From assembly GCA_017311185.1 (NCBI GenBank), contig JAESUZ010001294.1:992001-1056000 (forward strand): DNA of 64,000 nucleotides, in the 5' to 3' direction. How positions within the stretch are numbered: position 1 is the first letter of the stretch; the number at the start of each line of letters is the position of its first letter. Origin of the DNA: Proteles cristata cristata (taxonomy: Eukaryota; Chordata; Mammalia; Carnivora; Hyaenidae). A program made the translations under genes and the position numbers. Shown in pieces: positions 1 through 11,211 of the stretch. Under the pieces are notes generated by a model, which saw nothing but the letters and a program-made list of their open reading frames with translations, searched no databases and was not told where the DNA came from.

Positions 1-224
1 AGACAGATGAACCTAAGGGAAGGGGAGCAAAAATAATATAAAAATAGGGAGGGGGATAAAACATAAGAGATTCTTAAATATAGAGAACAAACAGGGTTGC
101 TGGGGGAGTGTGGGAGGGGGGATGGGCTAAATGGGTAAGGGGCATTAGGGAATATACTCCTGAAATCATTGTTGCACGACATGCTAACTTGGATGTAAAT
201 TAAACAATTAATTAATTAAAAATA
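1..224 (+). mobile_element. LINE-1 3' UTR end, carnivore type, 5' part outside window
   Basis: The stretch carries the typical carnivore LINE-1 3' end: 'ttcttaaatatagagaacaa', 'gggttgctggggga', 'gatgggctaaatggg', 'ctcctgaaatcattgttgca', ending in an AT-rich aattaattaatt tail near 215. No ORF2 is visible because the element runs off the left edge. It abuts an older LINE-1 in the same orientation, so it probably inserted into it or beside it. It is a non-coding fossil here. Confidence 0.8.
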
Positions 225-1266
225 GGCAAAGGACTTGAATAGACATTTCTCCAAAGAAGATACACAAAAGGCCAGTAAGCACATGAAAAGATGCTCAACA
301 TCATTAGTCATTAGGGAAATGAAAATCAAAACCACAATAAAACCACCTCATACCCACTAGTCAAAAATATAGGTAGTATGAAACGTTAGTGAGGATGTGC
401 AGAAATTGGAATCCTCACACACTACTGGCGGTACTGTAAAATGGTGCAGCCACTGTGGACAACAGTCGTAAGCTGCACCATAAAGTTAAGTGTAGAGTTA
501 CCACAGGACCCGGCAATCCTATGTACCTGTCTAAGAGAAATGAAAACCTATGGCTACACAAAAACTTGAACACGGACGCCCACAGCAGCAATAATCATAA
601 TAGACAAAAAGTGGAAACAACTCAAGTGCCCATCACATGATGAATGGATACATAAAATGTGATATGTCCATACAATGGAATATTATTTGGCCCTAAAGAG
701 AAATGAAGTGCTGATACACTACAACATGGTAGCCCTTGAAAAGACTGTGCTAAGTGAAGGAAGGTAGTCACCAAGACCACTTACGAAAAACCACCTGTTA
801 TCCATTTAGAGGACATGTCCAGGAGAGGCAAATTTATATAGACATAAAGGAGACTGGTAGTTTCTTGGCCTGAGAAGTGTGGGGAGGAAAGGGGTACAGG
901 ATTTCTTTTTAGGGGGATAGATACCTCTAAAAATTATATTGTGGCAATGGTTGCACAAGTGTGAGTATACTAAAAATATGGCATTGTACACTTTTCATGG
1001 GTGAATGGCATGTGTGAGTTTGTTTTTTTAATGTTTATTTATTTTTGAGAGAGAGAAAGAGAGAGCACAAACAGGGGAGGGTCAGGGAGAGAGGGAAACA
1101 CAGAATCCAAAGCAGGCTCCGGGCTCTGAGCTGTCAGCACAGAGCCTGATGTGGGGGCTCAGATCCGCAAACCGTGAGATCTTGACCTGAGCCAAAGTCC
1201 GACGCTTAACCGACTGAGCCACCCAGGTGCCCCATGTGAATTTTCCTTAATAAAGGTATTTTCAAA
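225..1266 (+). mobile_element. Older LINE-1: ORF2 3' end plus 3' UTR, split by a SINE
   Basis: It begins with the ORF2 end motif 'aaaggacttgaatagacatt' and continues through 'gatgctcaacatcatta', 'aatggaatattatttggc' and the 3' UTR. It ends at 'ttccttaataaaggta' (1243-1258). The ORF2 region has many stops and frameshifts, and a 61-aa open frame at 455-640 is only a remnant. A SINE at 1022-1232 interrupts the last 40 bp. Divergence suggests an ancient L1MA/L1MB-like subfamily, but the subfamily is a guess. Confidence 0.8.
1022..1232 (-). mobile_element. tRNA-derived CAN-SINE (feliform type)
   Basis: Read on the minus strand, the head 'ggcacctgggtggctcagtc' is followed by the 'gatctcacggtttgcggatc' body, a (CT)n tract and an AAATAAATAAACATT tail. 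The flanks catgtgtgagttt (1009-1021) and catgtgaatttt (1233-1244) look like a target-site duplication with small changes. It sits inside the 3' end of the older LINE-1 and therefore post-dates it. Confidence 0.92.
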
Positions 1267-2389
1267 AAGTAGCCCATACTATGGCCTCCTTAATATAATT
1301 CTATTTGGGGTAAACAGAAGGAGGGACTGATGGCATTCATGTTCTTAAAAATTTAGTCATGCTGAAGAAAATTTAGTTATTATTTTTCTACACTGAGCAG
1401 CAGAAAAATAGAGTAACAAAACCAAACTTTCTCATTTGGAAGAAAGAATGCGTATAACAATAAAAATGGGTAAGACTGTGAAGAGTGAGCTCACAAAGGA
1501 AGATATATGAACGCAATATGGAAAAGGAATAGGAGAAGCAAGTTAACACCAGTGGTAGCCAAAGTGTTACAGAACCAAGTACTTTGATGCCATGTTCACA
1601 TCATACCCTGGGAAAGAATTTTCATGAATGGCAAACAGCTGTCATTGGCAAGAGTTTAGGGAAGCGAGTAGTCTGACACAGGGCTGATGAGAATGAAAAG
1701 CACAACAGGTGCTTTAAGGGATGGGCTCCTAAAGGTTTGAGGTGCACACGGATCACCTGGCCACCTCAGCGAAGAGTCACCGATGTCACTTCTTACCCGG
1801 GGCCTCCTCTCCTGCTTTGATCCTCCCCCCCATTTCTTTACCTTTCCCCCCTCTTTCCTCTCTTCCTCCCACCAGCAAAGGAGCTGAGCTAGCTGGTGGG
1901 AAGGGCAGCCAGACCACACCTAGTCTGGGAGTTGTGACTTCTGTTAACCTCAGTTGGCTGGAACCAGCCGTGATCTTGGCATTGACTGCAACAGGCTCCC
2001 AAGCCGCTGAAACAGCCATGCTGGTGGCTAGTAATCTGCTCTGCCAAACTATTCCCTAGCTTGCATACAGAGCCTGTCCATCTTTTAGCAAGAATTTCTA
2101 CCGGGAGTGTTTTATTTTCTTCTCTCCATAGACAAAGATTGGAAGATGACCGGAAGGTGTAGTCAGTAAAAAATGGCAAGAAGAAGTCAGTAAAAAATGT
2201 AAAAGTAGATACCACAACTCACAGCACTGCTGTCTAGCTCCAACTGTTGTTGGGGTAAGCGGCCAAAGATACTTTACAAGTCTCTGAGGGCGAAAATTTA
2301 TGTTCCTAAGTGCAATTCCAAAGCGAAATCCAATAAACCAAATCATTACGAAAGAGGTCAAGGTTTTGATAGTTATTGTGTGTATTATT
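1267..2389. other. Unannotated single-copy-like sequence
   Basis: No recognised repeat or gene. A C/T-rich stretch at about 1795-1870 and overlapping 60-108 aa open frames on both strands at 1656-2215 show no domain, no splice structure and no start context worth reporting. Confidence 0.5.
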
Positions 2390-2520
2390 TAATATTTACT
2401 GTGCTAGGCATTAGGCTAGGAGGTAGACGCAATCCCCATTTAATCCTCAAGTCCTGTGGATTAAGTATTCACTCATTTTATGACTGATGAAGCTGAAGAC
2501 TAAAAAAAGTAAAACTATTT
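2390..2520 (-). mobile_element. MIR SINE fossil
   Basis: 'tactgtgctaggcattaggc', 'aatccccatttaatcctcaa' and 'gatgaagctgaagac' follow the reverse complement of the MIR core and its 3' part, with heavy divergence. Confidence 0.55.
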
Positions 2521-3624
2521 TCAGTGTATTTTGTTTAAGAAAACATAAATGTATACAGGGTACTTTAGAAAAAATTTAATTTCCTTATTTCTGAATTTCT
2601 AATAATTTAGGAAAACATAATTATCTTTATTTCTTCTGTCTTTTTTAAGTTCCCCCTTCCTAGCCCAGCACCTGGCATCAGGACTGTTTAATTTAAAACA
2701 GAATACATGTAGTTAATCACTAACCCTGGCTTTCAGTTAAAATTGTTAGGCAAAAAAATCAAAGAGACCTCTTGTTGACAGAGAACTTTGTTCCGTATTT
2801 CTTATGATTAATGTACACTGCCTGTTTTGAACAGAGAGACCGTGTAGTTAGTTTTGAAGCAATTATGAATTTCTTTTCCCCAGTAGCAAAATACAACATG
2901 GTTCTGTCATGTTCAGAAGAATGTCAAATGCCAGCAGAAAGGAAAGTTTTAAAAATGTACCTCTTGTTTCATCAAGATGATTAGTTAAGGTAATGCTAGC
3001 TTTTGTAACAGATAAACCTCGAGGTTTTAATGGCTTAACACACAGAGAGTTTCTCTCTTGTTTGGGTAAAGTCCAGATGGTGAGGTAGGCAGTGCTCTGT
3101 TCCACACGGCCCCTTATGGACCCAGGCTGCCCGGAGGCTCTGTCCGCTTCAGCATGTGGTTTCCAAGGTCGCCCTGGATATTGACATCCATTTGGCAGAT
3201 GGGGAGGGGAGAAAGTGGAGGGTGGCCTGACCTGACCACCTTCCACTGGCCACCTTCAACTGCAAGAAGGTAGGAAATATGACCTAGTTGTGGGCCCGGG
3301 CAAAATGAGTCATGGGCTTGTCGTATTAGTCAGGATGGTCTGAAGGGGAGAGTTCCTCACTGTTACCTGTATTAAAGTGTGATAGATATTTATAGTAAGG
3401 TGTCTCCGGAAAGCCCAGACTTACACCTTGCTGTCTATAAGGCCTTAATACCTGCTTTACATTCACATGTGCCCCTGCCTCTGCTTCATCTAAGACCAGC
3501 CAAGAAATCTGATGAACACACTAGAGAAGCATTATCGTTCCCATCAGTTGACGTATAGATATTCCATTTCCAGAAACAGAAGCCGTAGCCCAATAAGAGA
3601 GTTACTGCTCATATTATAGGGTAA
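2521..3624. other. Unannotated single-copy-like sequence
   Basis: AT-rich on the left, more GC-rich around 3090-3250. No repeat family or exon structure recognised. A 127-aa minus frame at 2863-3246 has no recognisable domain. Confidence 0.5.
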
Positions 3625-3850
3625 AGAGATGCAAGGAAATGAACATTTATCAAGCGGCTGTGCTGGCTGGTGCTCGACAGACATGATCTTATTTGATTTT
3701 AATAACCGCGGAGGAAGGAATTTTATTTCCATTTTCCACAAGGGGAGAAAGCTGAGGCTCACAGAAAGGCAACTCTCCCAAGTTTGCAGCAGTAAGAAGG
3801 GGACCCAGTGTGCGTGCTGTGTTATAGTGACCACACTCTTGTTCCTGAGG
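3625..3850 (-). mobile_element. MIR SINE fossil
   Basis: The minus strand matches the MIR layout: 'atttgattttaataaccgcg' (lower part), 'ccattttccacaaggggaga', 'gctgaggctcacagaaaggc' and 'ctcccaagtttgcagcagta' are the reverse complement of the MIR core 'ctt(a)cctctctgagcctcagtttcc' region. It is diverged but nearly full length. Confidence 0.75.
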
Positions 3851-6089
3851 AGCTAAGAGCTCATGGGTGACACTGTGGGGAGCCTGAGATGGGAAGTTCC
3901 TGACCACACCTCCACGGCAGCTCCCTGGGTCCCTAGGGGCCACAACTCTCAGCATGAAGGAGCCCCATGTGCCACAAACATACCCACAACATATGGGCAG
4001 GGCACTTCTCTCTAATCCTTATCACTGACTTTGATAATGGCAGAGGTGGAAGGAGAAGTGGGGGGGGGCGTTCCCAGGTTAGCTGCCTTGCACTTTCAAT
4101 TTTTGCGGTTTCCAGTAATAATCACTTTGGAAAGTTGGGTATATGCCTGAGAGCAAGAGAAGTTGGCTACTGTTCAGTCTTACTGAAAGCAATTTTCCTA
4201 GGCTTACGCATAGTCTCCATCAGGCAAAATACTATAGTATAAACAAAAACATGGATGGAAATCAACAAAATCTGAATCATCTCAGTGAAGAAAAGTGGCA
4301 AAATTTAAGAAAATCCAAAAGAAGAATCATAAATGTGAATGGAAGTAGGGGTGTGGGTGTGTGTATGTGTGTGTGTGTGTGTGTATTAGAGCCTAACTGA
4401 TATTCTTGAGAATAGATCAGTGGTTTGTAACCTTTGTGTGTGTGTCTATAGCACACGTTCAAATACTCAGATTTTTGGCTGCACATTTGAAGGGCTTTGA
4501 AGATAAACCCTGATGAGGAAAAACGAAGCGGCAGGAAGTTCCAAACTCCTCTCACACTGGCACATGATTCATTTCTGTTGCCTTCCATTTTGAGAACAAT
4601 TGTTTACCACCCCGAACCACAGACATATCTTTACATTCCCAAGAAGTGCTTGCATATCTCAATAAATGGCCGTTTTCCGTAAGTGCTAAATTGACGTGTC
4701 GCTGTGCCTCTTATCTCATGGCACAGAAAACCACTCCCTCGTTCTCTGCCACACCCCATTAACCTGCTCAGTTGAACACATCTGACAGACCGTGTACGAG
4801 AACCCATTCTATGCTGAGGTAAAAACGACTGTCACATCCAGAGGAACATTGGGCAGAGTACTCAGGGTGCCACTGCGACGCGACAGCCTGTCACAGGCTC
4901 TGGGGATTCACATCAGCTAATTGGAAACGTGTCAGATAAAAGTTTGCACAAGTGAGATTCGAAGCTCCCTTTCACACACACAGTCCTCTGCCCAGCTCGT
5001 AAACATGTCAAGAGAGGATCAATGTCCTGTTTCAAGTACAGCCCTGAAGAAACGCTTTCTTTCAGGAAAAATAAAAACAAACCAGCTTTAAAAGGGACTC
5101 TCTCAACTAGACCTAAGAATGGTGCGGTAAAGCTGCCAAGAACGATGGCATTTCTGTCTACTCGGTAGGCCTTTTAAGGGACTGTCTCCTAACGAGAAAG
5201 AAGTCACTCGAAAATATTCTGCCTGTGCCAGTGACGTGTGATTTAAGAGAGGAAATACTCAGAAGCTTAAGAGACCTTTGCAGGGAGCCTGGAAGCTGGC
5301 TGCAAGTTTGAAGACATTTGCATTCCCTGGAATCCAGGCTCATTTATCTCTGGGAACCACCAGGATGTAGAGTCCATAAACTGCGATTTTAGAAGGTCCC
5401 TACGTGGGCAATGAATCAGAACAAAATGAAGCTCAGTGCAAGCAGGTAGCAATTTCTCGTGGTTTTGTCCCCGGGACGTAAGGGAAAATTCAGACATCTG
5501 CAATGAAACGGGGATGGGTCAGTGAAAACACCTTATTATTTGATAACGTGTCTGGGAGCGGAATGTGATTGAATAGGATTGGTTCTCATTTCCTCGGCTC
5601 AGTCGATGCAGCTGTTTCCTGGGTATCTGTAGTGCATCCGTTAGAAGCTCCTTCATGAATGGGAGCCCTGCTCCAGGGTCCCCAGCCCTTGAGGGAACGG
5701 GGAGGGCACCGAGTGTGAGGTCAGGGATGCTAAGGTAGAGCGTCAGCATGTCAGATCTCACCATTGCTCACCGAGGACTGTGGTTTTCTCCCGCAATTAC
5801 GGGGCCAGAGAGATTTCACTGCTTCTCAGAAATCCCAACTGCTTCTGACTTTTCAGCATGATTTAAGGCATAAATTTCTGTGTCTGGGTTCCATTTCCTC
5901 AGAGCTGGAATGTTCTGTCCATGGGCTGTGATAATAGTAGTCAGTTATTTCTAACTCAGGGCTTGGGAAAACATCCCACGAATACATAAAACATTTGCAG
6001 GGCATTCTTTCTGCGTTGTAAATCTGTATAATTGACTCTCAACCTCATAGCCTGAATAAACTTATCCATGGGCACTTTTTAACCACCAT
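3851..6089. other. Unannotated sequence with one TG repeat
   Basis: About 2.2 kb with no recognised interspersed repeat. It includes the (TG)n tract listed separately near 4350. Open frames up to 103 aa are read through the microsatellite or lack domain signals. Confidence 0.5.
4350..4384. repeat. (TG)n microsatellite, interrupted
   Basis: Alternating gt dinucleotides, with 'gtgtgggtgtgtgtatgtgt' followed by an unbroken (gt)n run to 4384. A shorter tgtgtgtgtgtc lies at 4435-4446. Confidence 0.9.
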
Positions 6090-6240
6090 CTCCCTCCATG
6101 GCTCTGAGCCCAGGCCTGACCTCGACCAGCTCTGTATCCTTCACTGCCTCACTGCCTTCTGCATATTTCCATTTCCAAGTCTTACCAACATTTGAAATCC
6201 AAAACATCCATAATTAAATTCATAATCTCGTGGTTATGGA
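6090..6240 (+). mobile_element. LINE-2 fossil
   Basis: 'tctgcatatttccatttcca', 'acatttgaaatccaaaacat' and 'ttaaattcataatctc' fit the L2 segment equivalent to the consensus around 'caaacttaacatgtccaaaactgaactcct'. It is highly diverged, and the call rests on motif order. Confidence 0.5.
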
Positions 6241-6254
6241 TGTCAGTTTTAGCA

Positions 6255-6445
6255 GCAGCCTGCTTGAAGTCAAATTCTGGTTGTACCACATACTAGCTAT
6301 ACATCCTTGGGCAAGTAACTCGATCTCCAGGCGCCTCACAGTTCCCATCGAGAAAACTCTGGTGTTACCTACCCCTCAGAGCTATCGTGAGAATTAAATG
6401 AGATATTACATAAAAAATACTTAGCGTGGTGTCTGGTGCATACTA
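6255..6445 (+). mobile_element. MIR SINE fossil
   Basis: Order matches MIR: 'tcaaattctggttgtaccac', 'tactagctatacatccttgg', 'gcaagtaactcgatctc', 'cagagctatcgtgagaatta' and 'aatgagatattacataaaaa'. Near full length and well aligned to the consensus core. Confidence 0.85.
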
Positions 6446-7439
6446 AGATTTGGGTAGATATTTGCTTTTTACCATTCCTTGCAAAATTGATGTTTATATT
6501 TCCATCATTGGTACTAGCCATTCTCAACACAAGGTGGGGAATGCTGAAGATTGGAGAGTCCAGGATTATTGCAGTGGTGGGGGTTCAGCTATGCTGTTGG
6601 ACGGTCTCTTTCCATACACGGAGAGGGAACAGGGCAAGTGGGAAACGCAGTTCTTCCAGATATAAAGAAAGAAGGGCCCATAGCTCATCCCCACCCTCCT
6701 GCTTCCTGTGCTCACAGCTGACATTGCTAATCTTCTCTGCCATTCTTCCCCGCAATCTTTTCTCCTGGGAACATGAGAGTTCCCATCCCCGGATCAGAGT
6801 TGGCACAGTGGTTGAAACTTAAACTCTACACCTCCTCTGTGGCCAAAGCTTCTCCTGTCTAGAAGAAGGTACCATTGAAAGAAGGACAGTCCCACAGACT
6901 ATTCAAGTCAAAGAGGGCTGCGTAAGCCTTCCAGTGGCTTCTGCCAACTGTTACAAGCCTCTGTGGCTATCTCTTGCTGTTGGCAGGGATCTTGGAAGAT
7001 AGCCCCGGCTCTCAACAGATCTCCAGACTCAGTTCTTCTTCACTCCATCCTTCTGGCCCTCACTTATATTTTCTTTTCTCTCTGATCCCTGTCTCAGAGG
7101 GCAAGGAGCCTAAGAGCAATATTTTCCAGAGGTGTCTCCATTACTTGTGCTCCAGGATAATCTAGGTAAATCAGGTCCACAGTCAGATTAGCTTGGGCAA
7201 GGCTGTCCTCCAGAAACCTGCCCTTACAGAGGCACGATATATATGTGTATGCTGGAGGCTTGGAGCAATCCTGCAGAGGAGAAGCCGGATTGACCCTGTC
7301 TGATCCAGCGCTTCCCAACGTTGTCTGTCTCTAGCACCATTTCCCCACCACATGATGCCTACTGATATTCCAAGATCCAGTACCCCACAGCACACATTTT
7401 TGGGAACCATGCTTTAGAGTCGAATTTATAATTTCTCTT
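6446..7439. other. Unannotated single-copy-like sequence
   Basis: No recognised repeat. Overlapping frames at 6436-6822 (128 aa) and on the minus strand at 6585-6806 show no recognisable domain and no splice boundaries of note. Confidence 0.5.
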
Positions 7440-7676
7440 TCTCTCATTCATCATCCCAATTAGGAACCAAGTCCTGGCACATTGTTTCATCAAATGTCTC
7501 CCGACTCCATCTCCTCCCCTCTATTCCCACAGCCTCTACCCCGATGCAGTTGCTCACTTCCTCAGTCCTGGACTAAGACCCGAGCAGCCAGTGGGCCCAG
7601 TGTCTTCACCATACCCTACCATACCCTTGCATCCTGCTCCCCCGTCAGATTGTCTTGCTAATATATCCGTGTCATT
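7440..7676 (+). mobile_element. LINE-2 fossil
   Basis: 'ccaagtcctggcacattgtt', 'ctcccgactccatctcctcc' and 'accccgatgcagttgctcac' follow the L2 consensus order (tcctgttggctctaccttca, ccacttctcaccacctcc, tggattactgcaatagcctc). A MaLR-like LTR then interrupts it. Possible L2 continuation at about 8625-8670 ('gatgtcttttcactcctctc'). Confidence 0.5.
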
Positions 7677-7746
7677 ATAATGGGTTGACTGGTGGTCTCC
7701 CCAGTGATATATCTGAGTCCTAATCCCCAGAACTTGTGAATGAGAA
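7677..7746 (+). mobile_element. MLT1-like LTR (ERVL-MaLR), 5' piece
   Basis: 'aatgggttgactggtggtct', 'tgagtcctaatccccagaac' and 'ttgtgaatga' match the first ~70 bp of the MLT1/MST LTR group. The remaining part resumes at about 8232, so the LTR is split by a younger insertion. Confidence 0.75.
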
Positions 7747-8231
7747 TGATGGGGTTCAGGAAACACTACCTCAAAATACGGCACCCGTGCATATTGAATG
7801 TTTTAAGTTAAGGGAACTTGAGAAATGGCAGGTGCAGGAAGGACTCTCTGATCTCCTGAAACAGGTCATAAGACCCTCATGTGAGATGTGCCCTGCCTCT
7901 CCCTGGAGGAAAGGGCCACCTTTATCCCCACGATGGAGGGACACCCAGAGCAATGTGAACTAACAGGCCTTGCTAAGTTTCCCCCAGTGTACCGCTCCTA
8001 GACCCCTTGGTCCTGGGTCAGTTCCCACCGCTCTCCACTCTTCATCTAACCTGAGGCAAAGACAGCCAGGTTGAACTCTTTCTTTGGGTTTTCATTTCCT
8101 TAAAGGCCTCCATGTCACATAAAACTTGCACTAAACAAATATATACGCTTTTCTCTTGTGAATCTGCCTTGTTCAGCTCTCAGGGCTCTGAGAATTTAGA
8201 AGGGTAGAAGGAAAAGATATTTTCCCCTTCC
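7747..8231 (+). mobile_element. Solo LTR, ERV1/gammaretrovirus-like, inside an MLT1-like LTR
   Basis: It starts with TG ('tgatggggttcaggaaacac'). The 3' quarter 'ataaaacttgcactaaacaa', 'cttttctcttgtgaatctgc', 'ttagaagggtagaaggaaaa' resembles the R-U5 end of ERV1 LTRs. Removing it restores the MLT1 reading from 'cttgtgaatga' to 'tgtgactgtacttgg'. A 4-6 bp duplication (tgaga/tgtga) is plausible but eroded. No gag, pol or env sequence is nearby, so this is a recombined solo LTR. Family assignment is by resemblance only. Confidence 0.6.
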
Positions 8232-8622
8232 CTCTGTGACTGTACTTGGACAAACGGACTTTACAGGTGTGATTACGAATCTCAAGATGAGATCATTTCG
8301 GGTTATCTGTGTGGGCCCTAAATACGATGACAAGTGTCCTTGTAAGGGATAGAGAGGGGACAATATGGAGAGAAGAGGGGGGCCACGTGCAGAGGGAGGC
8401 AGAGATTGTAGAGTCATGCAGCCACAACCCGAGGAATGTCCAGGACCGTCAGAAGCTGGAAGGAGCAAGGATTCATTCTCCTCTTAGCCTTCGGTGCAGT
8501 TCTGCTGACACAGAGATACTGGGTGTTTGGTGTCCCAGAACTGGAGAGAATAGATTTCTGTTGTTTTCAGCCACCAAGTCTGTAGTAACTCATTGCAGCA
8601 GTCATAAGAAACAGATACAATC
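8232..8622 (+). mobile_element. MLT1-like LTR (ERVL-MaLR), 3' piece
   Basis: 'atcaagatgagatcatttcg'-type start, then 'gtgtgggccctaaatacgat', 'gtgtccttgtaagggataga', 'acctgaagaact'-like end 'gaactggagagaatagattt', 'ctgttgttttcagccaccaa' and 'cagcagtcataagaaacaga'. This is the characteristic MLT1/MST order through to the LTR end. Confidence 0.85.
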
Positions 8623-9079
8623 ATCATGATGTCTTTTCACTCCTCTCCAAAAATGAAGCAACATGAGCCAGTGCTGATTTACCTTAAAGTGTGGACAGCT
8701 TTGCTCCTCATACGGCAGATAAGAAAGTGTGGCCGTCATGGCAGTCCGACCATGTGTGGTGCTGTACTGCAAGGGAGGCTTCTAGAAGGCCGGCTGCCCT
8801 TACTTCAGGTTCCAGACTGGAATCTGATTGTGTTGCTGGCTCTTCAAGCCTCCAACTTTGGAACTTACTGGATCCTTCTTTTCACCTCCCAGATTTGTCC
8901 CCGGCATGCCTGTTGCCTCAGTGAACAGCTGGAAGTAGACACATATAAACTCTACCATTAAAAGTTCTCAGTCCCACTTGAAGGCATGGAGGTGTTAAAT
9001 CACATATTCCAGGGAGCACACAGAAAGTAAATGAAGATTCTGGGTTTGCTTGCTGTCTATGATTGTATTTCTCTTCCCC
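8623..9079. other. Unannotated sequence
   Basis: The first ~50 bp may be L2 continuation. The rest, including a 111-aa plus frame at 8626-8961, is not recognised. Confidence 0.45.
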
Positions 9080-9145
9080 ACATTCATTCAACCAATGTTT
9101 ATTGAGCACTTCCTAAGTGACACCCACTATTCCCAGAACTGGTTA
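9080..9145 (-). mobile_element. LINE-2 3' end fragment
   Basis: 'attcattcaaccaatgttta' followed by 'ttgagcacttcctaagtgac' is the reverse complement of the L2 3' terminus (the ...caataaatatttgttgaatga end). Confidence 0.65.
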
Positions 9146-9779
9146 TGTTTAAGCATGGAATTCTGAATCTATCTTTCAATCAATGGGCGACATTTTCTGC
9201 TTTTCCAAATGCTCAGGCTGCAACTGCACATTCCCTCTATGAAAGCATATGTCCAGACCTTCCTCACCCTGACTCCCAACCCCACACCTTTAAAGAGAAC
9301 TATCTTTTATGGGTGGCCTATGCATACCTTGGACTGGGGAGGCAACTCAGAGGACAGCTCTGAGTTTGCTTCTACCAAGACCTTACAGTACAGCATGTTG
9401 GCTAATCTAAATAAGTACTGGCTGTCAATAATAAATAATATACATAAGCAGTAATACTAATAAATTTGGGGAAGTGTAAAGACATATACAACATGTACAT
9501 CTAATACAAAAGGTTTTATTTTATATGGGAGACAGTGCAGTCAAGGAGGAATTTAAGGTCCAGAATCTGGCTTTGCCATTTTCTAATTGGGTGGTCTCCC
9601 TGGATTCCATCACCCCATCAAAAGAGGAGGTAGGGCCTCAATAACTGGCAAAGCCTAAACCCACGTCAAGCGTAGGGGTAAGTGTGCCAGCGACGTAGGT
9701 CTGAACGTTTTATGGATGTGTGCAAGACTTTAGGATCCAACTCTCAAGGAATTGTCATACAAAGAGATTCAGACTCACT
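9146..9779. other. Unannotated sequence
   Basis: No recognised repeat or gene. AT-rich around 9420-9525. Confidence 0.45.
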
Positions 9780-9935
9780 GTCCACACTGACGGCTCTATC
9801 TGCCCCATACCAATTTCTGGAATCATTCCTTCGGACAATGATCCCTGAAGAACCAAGGATCTTATTTTATCTGGCTTTGGATGTTTGGAGTCTGGAACAC
9901 AATAGGCATGCAATAAATACACTTTTGCAAAAACA
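9780..9935 (+). mobile_element. Probable LINE-2 or MIR 3' end
   Basis: 'aggatcttattttatctggc' and 'ctggaacacaataggcatgc' then 'aataaata' resemble the L2 3' end (...gtgcctggcacatagtaggcgctcaataaat). It overlaps a 100-aa open frame (9682-9984) that is therefore unlikely to be coding. Confidence 0.4.
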
Positions 9936-10062
9936 AGTCGATAAATGTCTACGATTGATGAACCTTTTCTCCAAGGAGCTCTAAGGAATGTTCAGCGAGA
10001 GCAAAATCTGATCCAGCAGTGGGATCACAAGAAAACAAACTGATTTACAGATTAATGAATTT

Positions 10063-10244
10063 TGTTTGTTTATTTATTTATTTTGAGAAAGAGAGAGAAG
10101 GTGCAATTTGGGGAGGAGAAGAGGGAGAGAGAGAGAGAATCCCAAGCAGGCTCCACACTGCCGTGCAGAGCCCAACACGGGGCTTGAACCCATGAACCTG
10201 AGCTGAAGTAAGATGCTTAGCCAACTGAGCCACCCAGGCGCCCC
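10063..10244 (-). mobile_element. CAN-SINE (older variant, short body)
   Basis: The minus-strand head 'ggcgcctgggtggctcagtt' ends at 10244. The body lacks part of the usual 'gctctgtgctgacagctcagagcc' block and the tail is AAATAAATAAACAAA. Flanks taatgaatttt (10052-10062) and tagtgaatttt (10245-10255) form a near-perfect target-site duplication. Confidence 0.92.
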
Positions 10245-10255
10245 TAGTGAATTTT

Positions 10256-11059
10256 TTTAGAAAACAAATGGAGGACCCAGAGCAACCTAAGAGGCCTTCT
10301 CCTCACTTGTCGTCACTAGGCAGAGACATTCATGTCCTTTTCACAGCAGCTCACCAGTCCAGCAAACCTAGGTATTTTCAGGTTGGAGAAGCACACATAT
10401 GATTTAAAAGTGACTGTCAAGATCACCGAGCCTAAGGAAACTTAGATCAGAGTACTCCACCCATGTTTTTTGGATGGGAATACATGAATGTCCAAGAAAA
10501 CATAGTTTTAAAAATTATGAAAAGGATTCATTAAATATGACGCCTAAAGAATCTTATTCCATTTATTTAAGCAATTTCTTTTTAAAAATACCCTGCATAT
10601 TTGTTTTCTTTTTAAAATCACGGAAAACTGAAATAACTTACCAAAAGTGATCCGTAATCCCACCACTCTCCTTACTTGGGCAGGGAGAGTGGGGAAGCAG
10701 GTAGCTTTTTTGGTGTTCATTGAGTGGAATTAAAAGGGGAGAAAGTGTTCTTTGAGTCCTGACACTTTCAGACTTAGTTGAAGGCAAGTAGAGCAATGAT
10801 TTCCTTCTCTCTATGCACATCAACTCTCCCCTTCCCACCCTCATTTTCCCCAAGTCTATCACCTTCAAGGTGCTCTCTGATCCTGACAGTTGGTCCACGG
10901 ACATTTCAAAGTCAATGTGGTCATGGAAGACCTGAGCTGTACACCTGTAAGAGCTCTCCTCCACCATGGTGTTGCTACCCTCTTTCATTCTTTTGGGGGT
11001 TTATGAAGACTGGCCCCAACCCAGCATACATACGTTCCTCACCTGAGCCAGAGTGATTA
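10256..11059. other. Unannotated single-copy-like sequence
   Basis: No recognised repeat. Open frames of 92-116 aa on opposite strands at 10638-11056 overlap each other and have no domain signal. Confidence 0.45.
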
Positions 11060-11072
11060 AGGATTGACCTCT

Positions 11073-11195
11073 GGGGTGCCTGACTAGTTCAGTCCGTGGA
11101 GCATGCAACTCTTGAGCTCATGGTTGAGGGTTCAGACCCCACACTGGGTGTAGAGATTGCTTAAAAACAAAATCTTTAACAACATCAACAACCAC
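11073..11195 (+). mobile_element. Short tRNA-derived SINE, canid-style 3' end
   Basis: The head 'ggggtgcctgactagttcag' and box B-like 'gggttcagaccccacactgg' are followed directly by 'gtgtagagattgcttaaaaa' and 'aaaatctt', without the (CT)n body. This is the short SINEC layout. Flanks aaggattgacctct (11059-11072) and aaagaactgacttct (11196-11210) look like a diverged target-site duplication, so it is old. Confidence 0.82.
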
Positions 11196-11211
11196 AAAGA
11201 ACTGACTTCTG

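Noticed and set aside
225..1021. Possible processed pseudogene
   Set aside because: All recognisable words are LINE-1 ORF2 end and 3' UTR.
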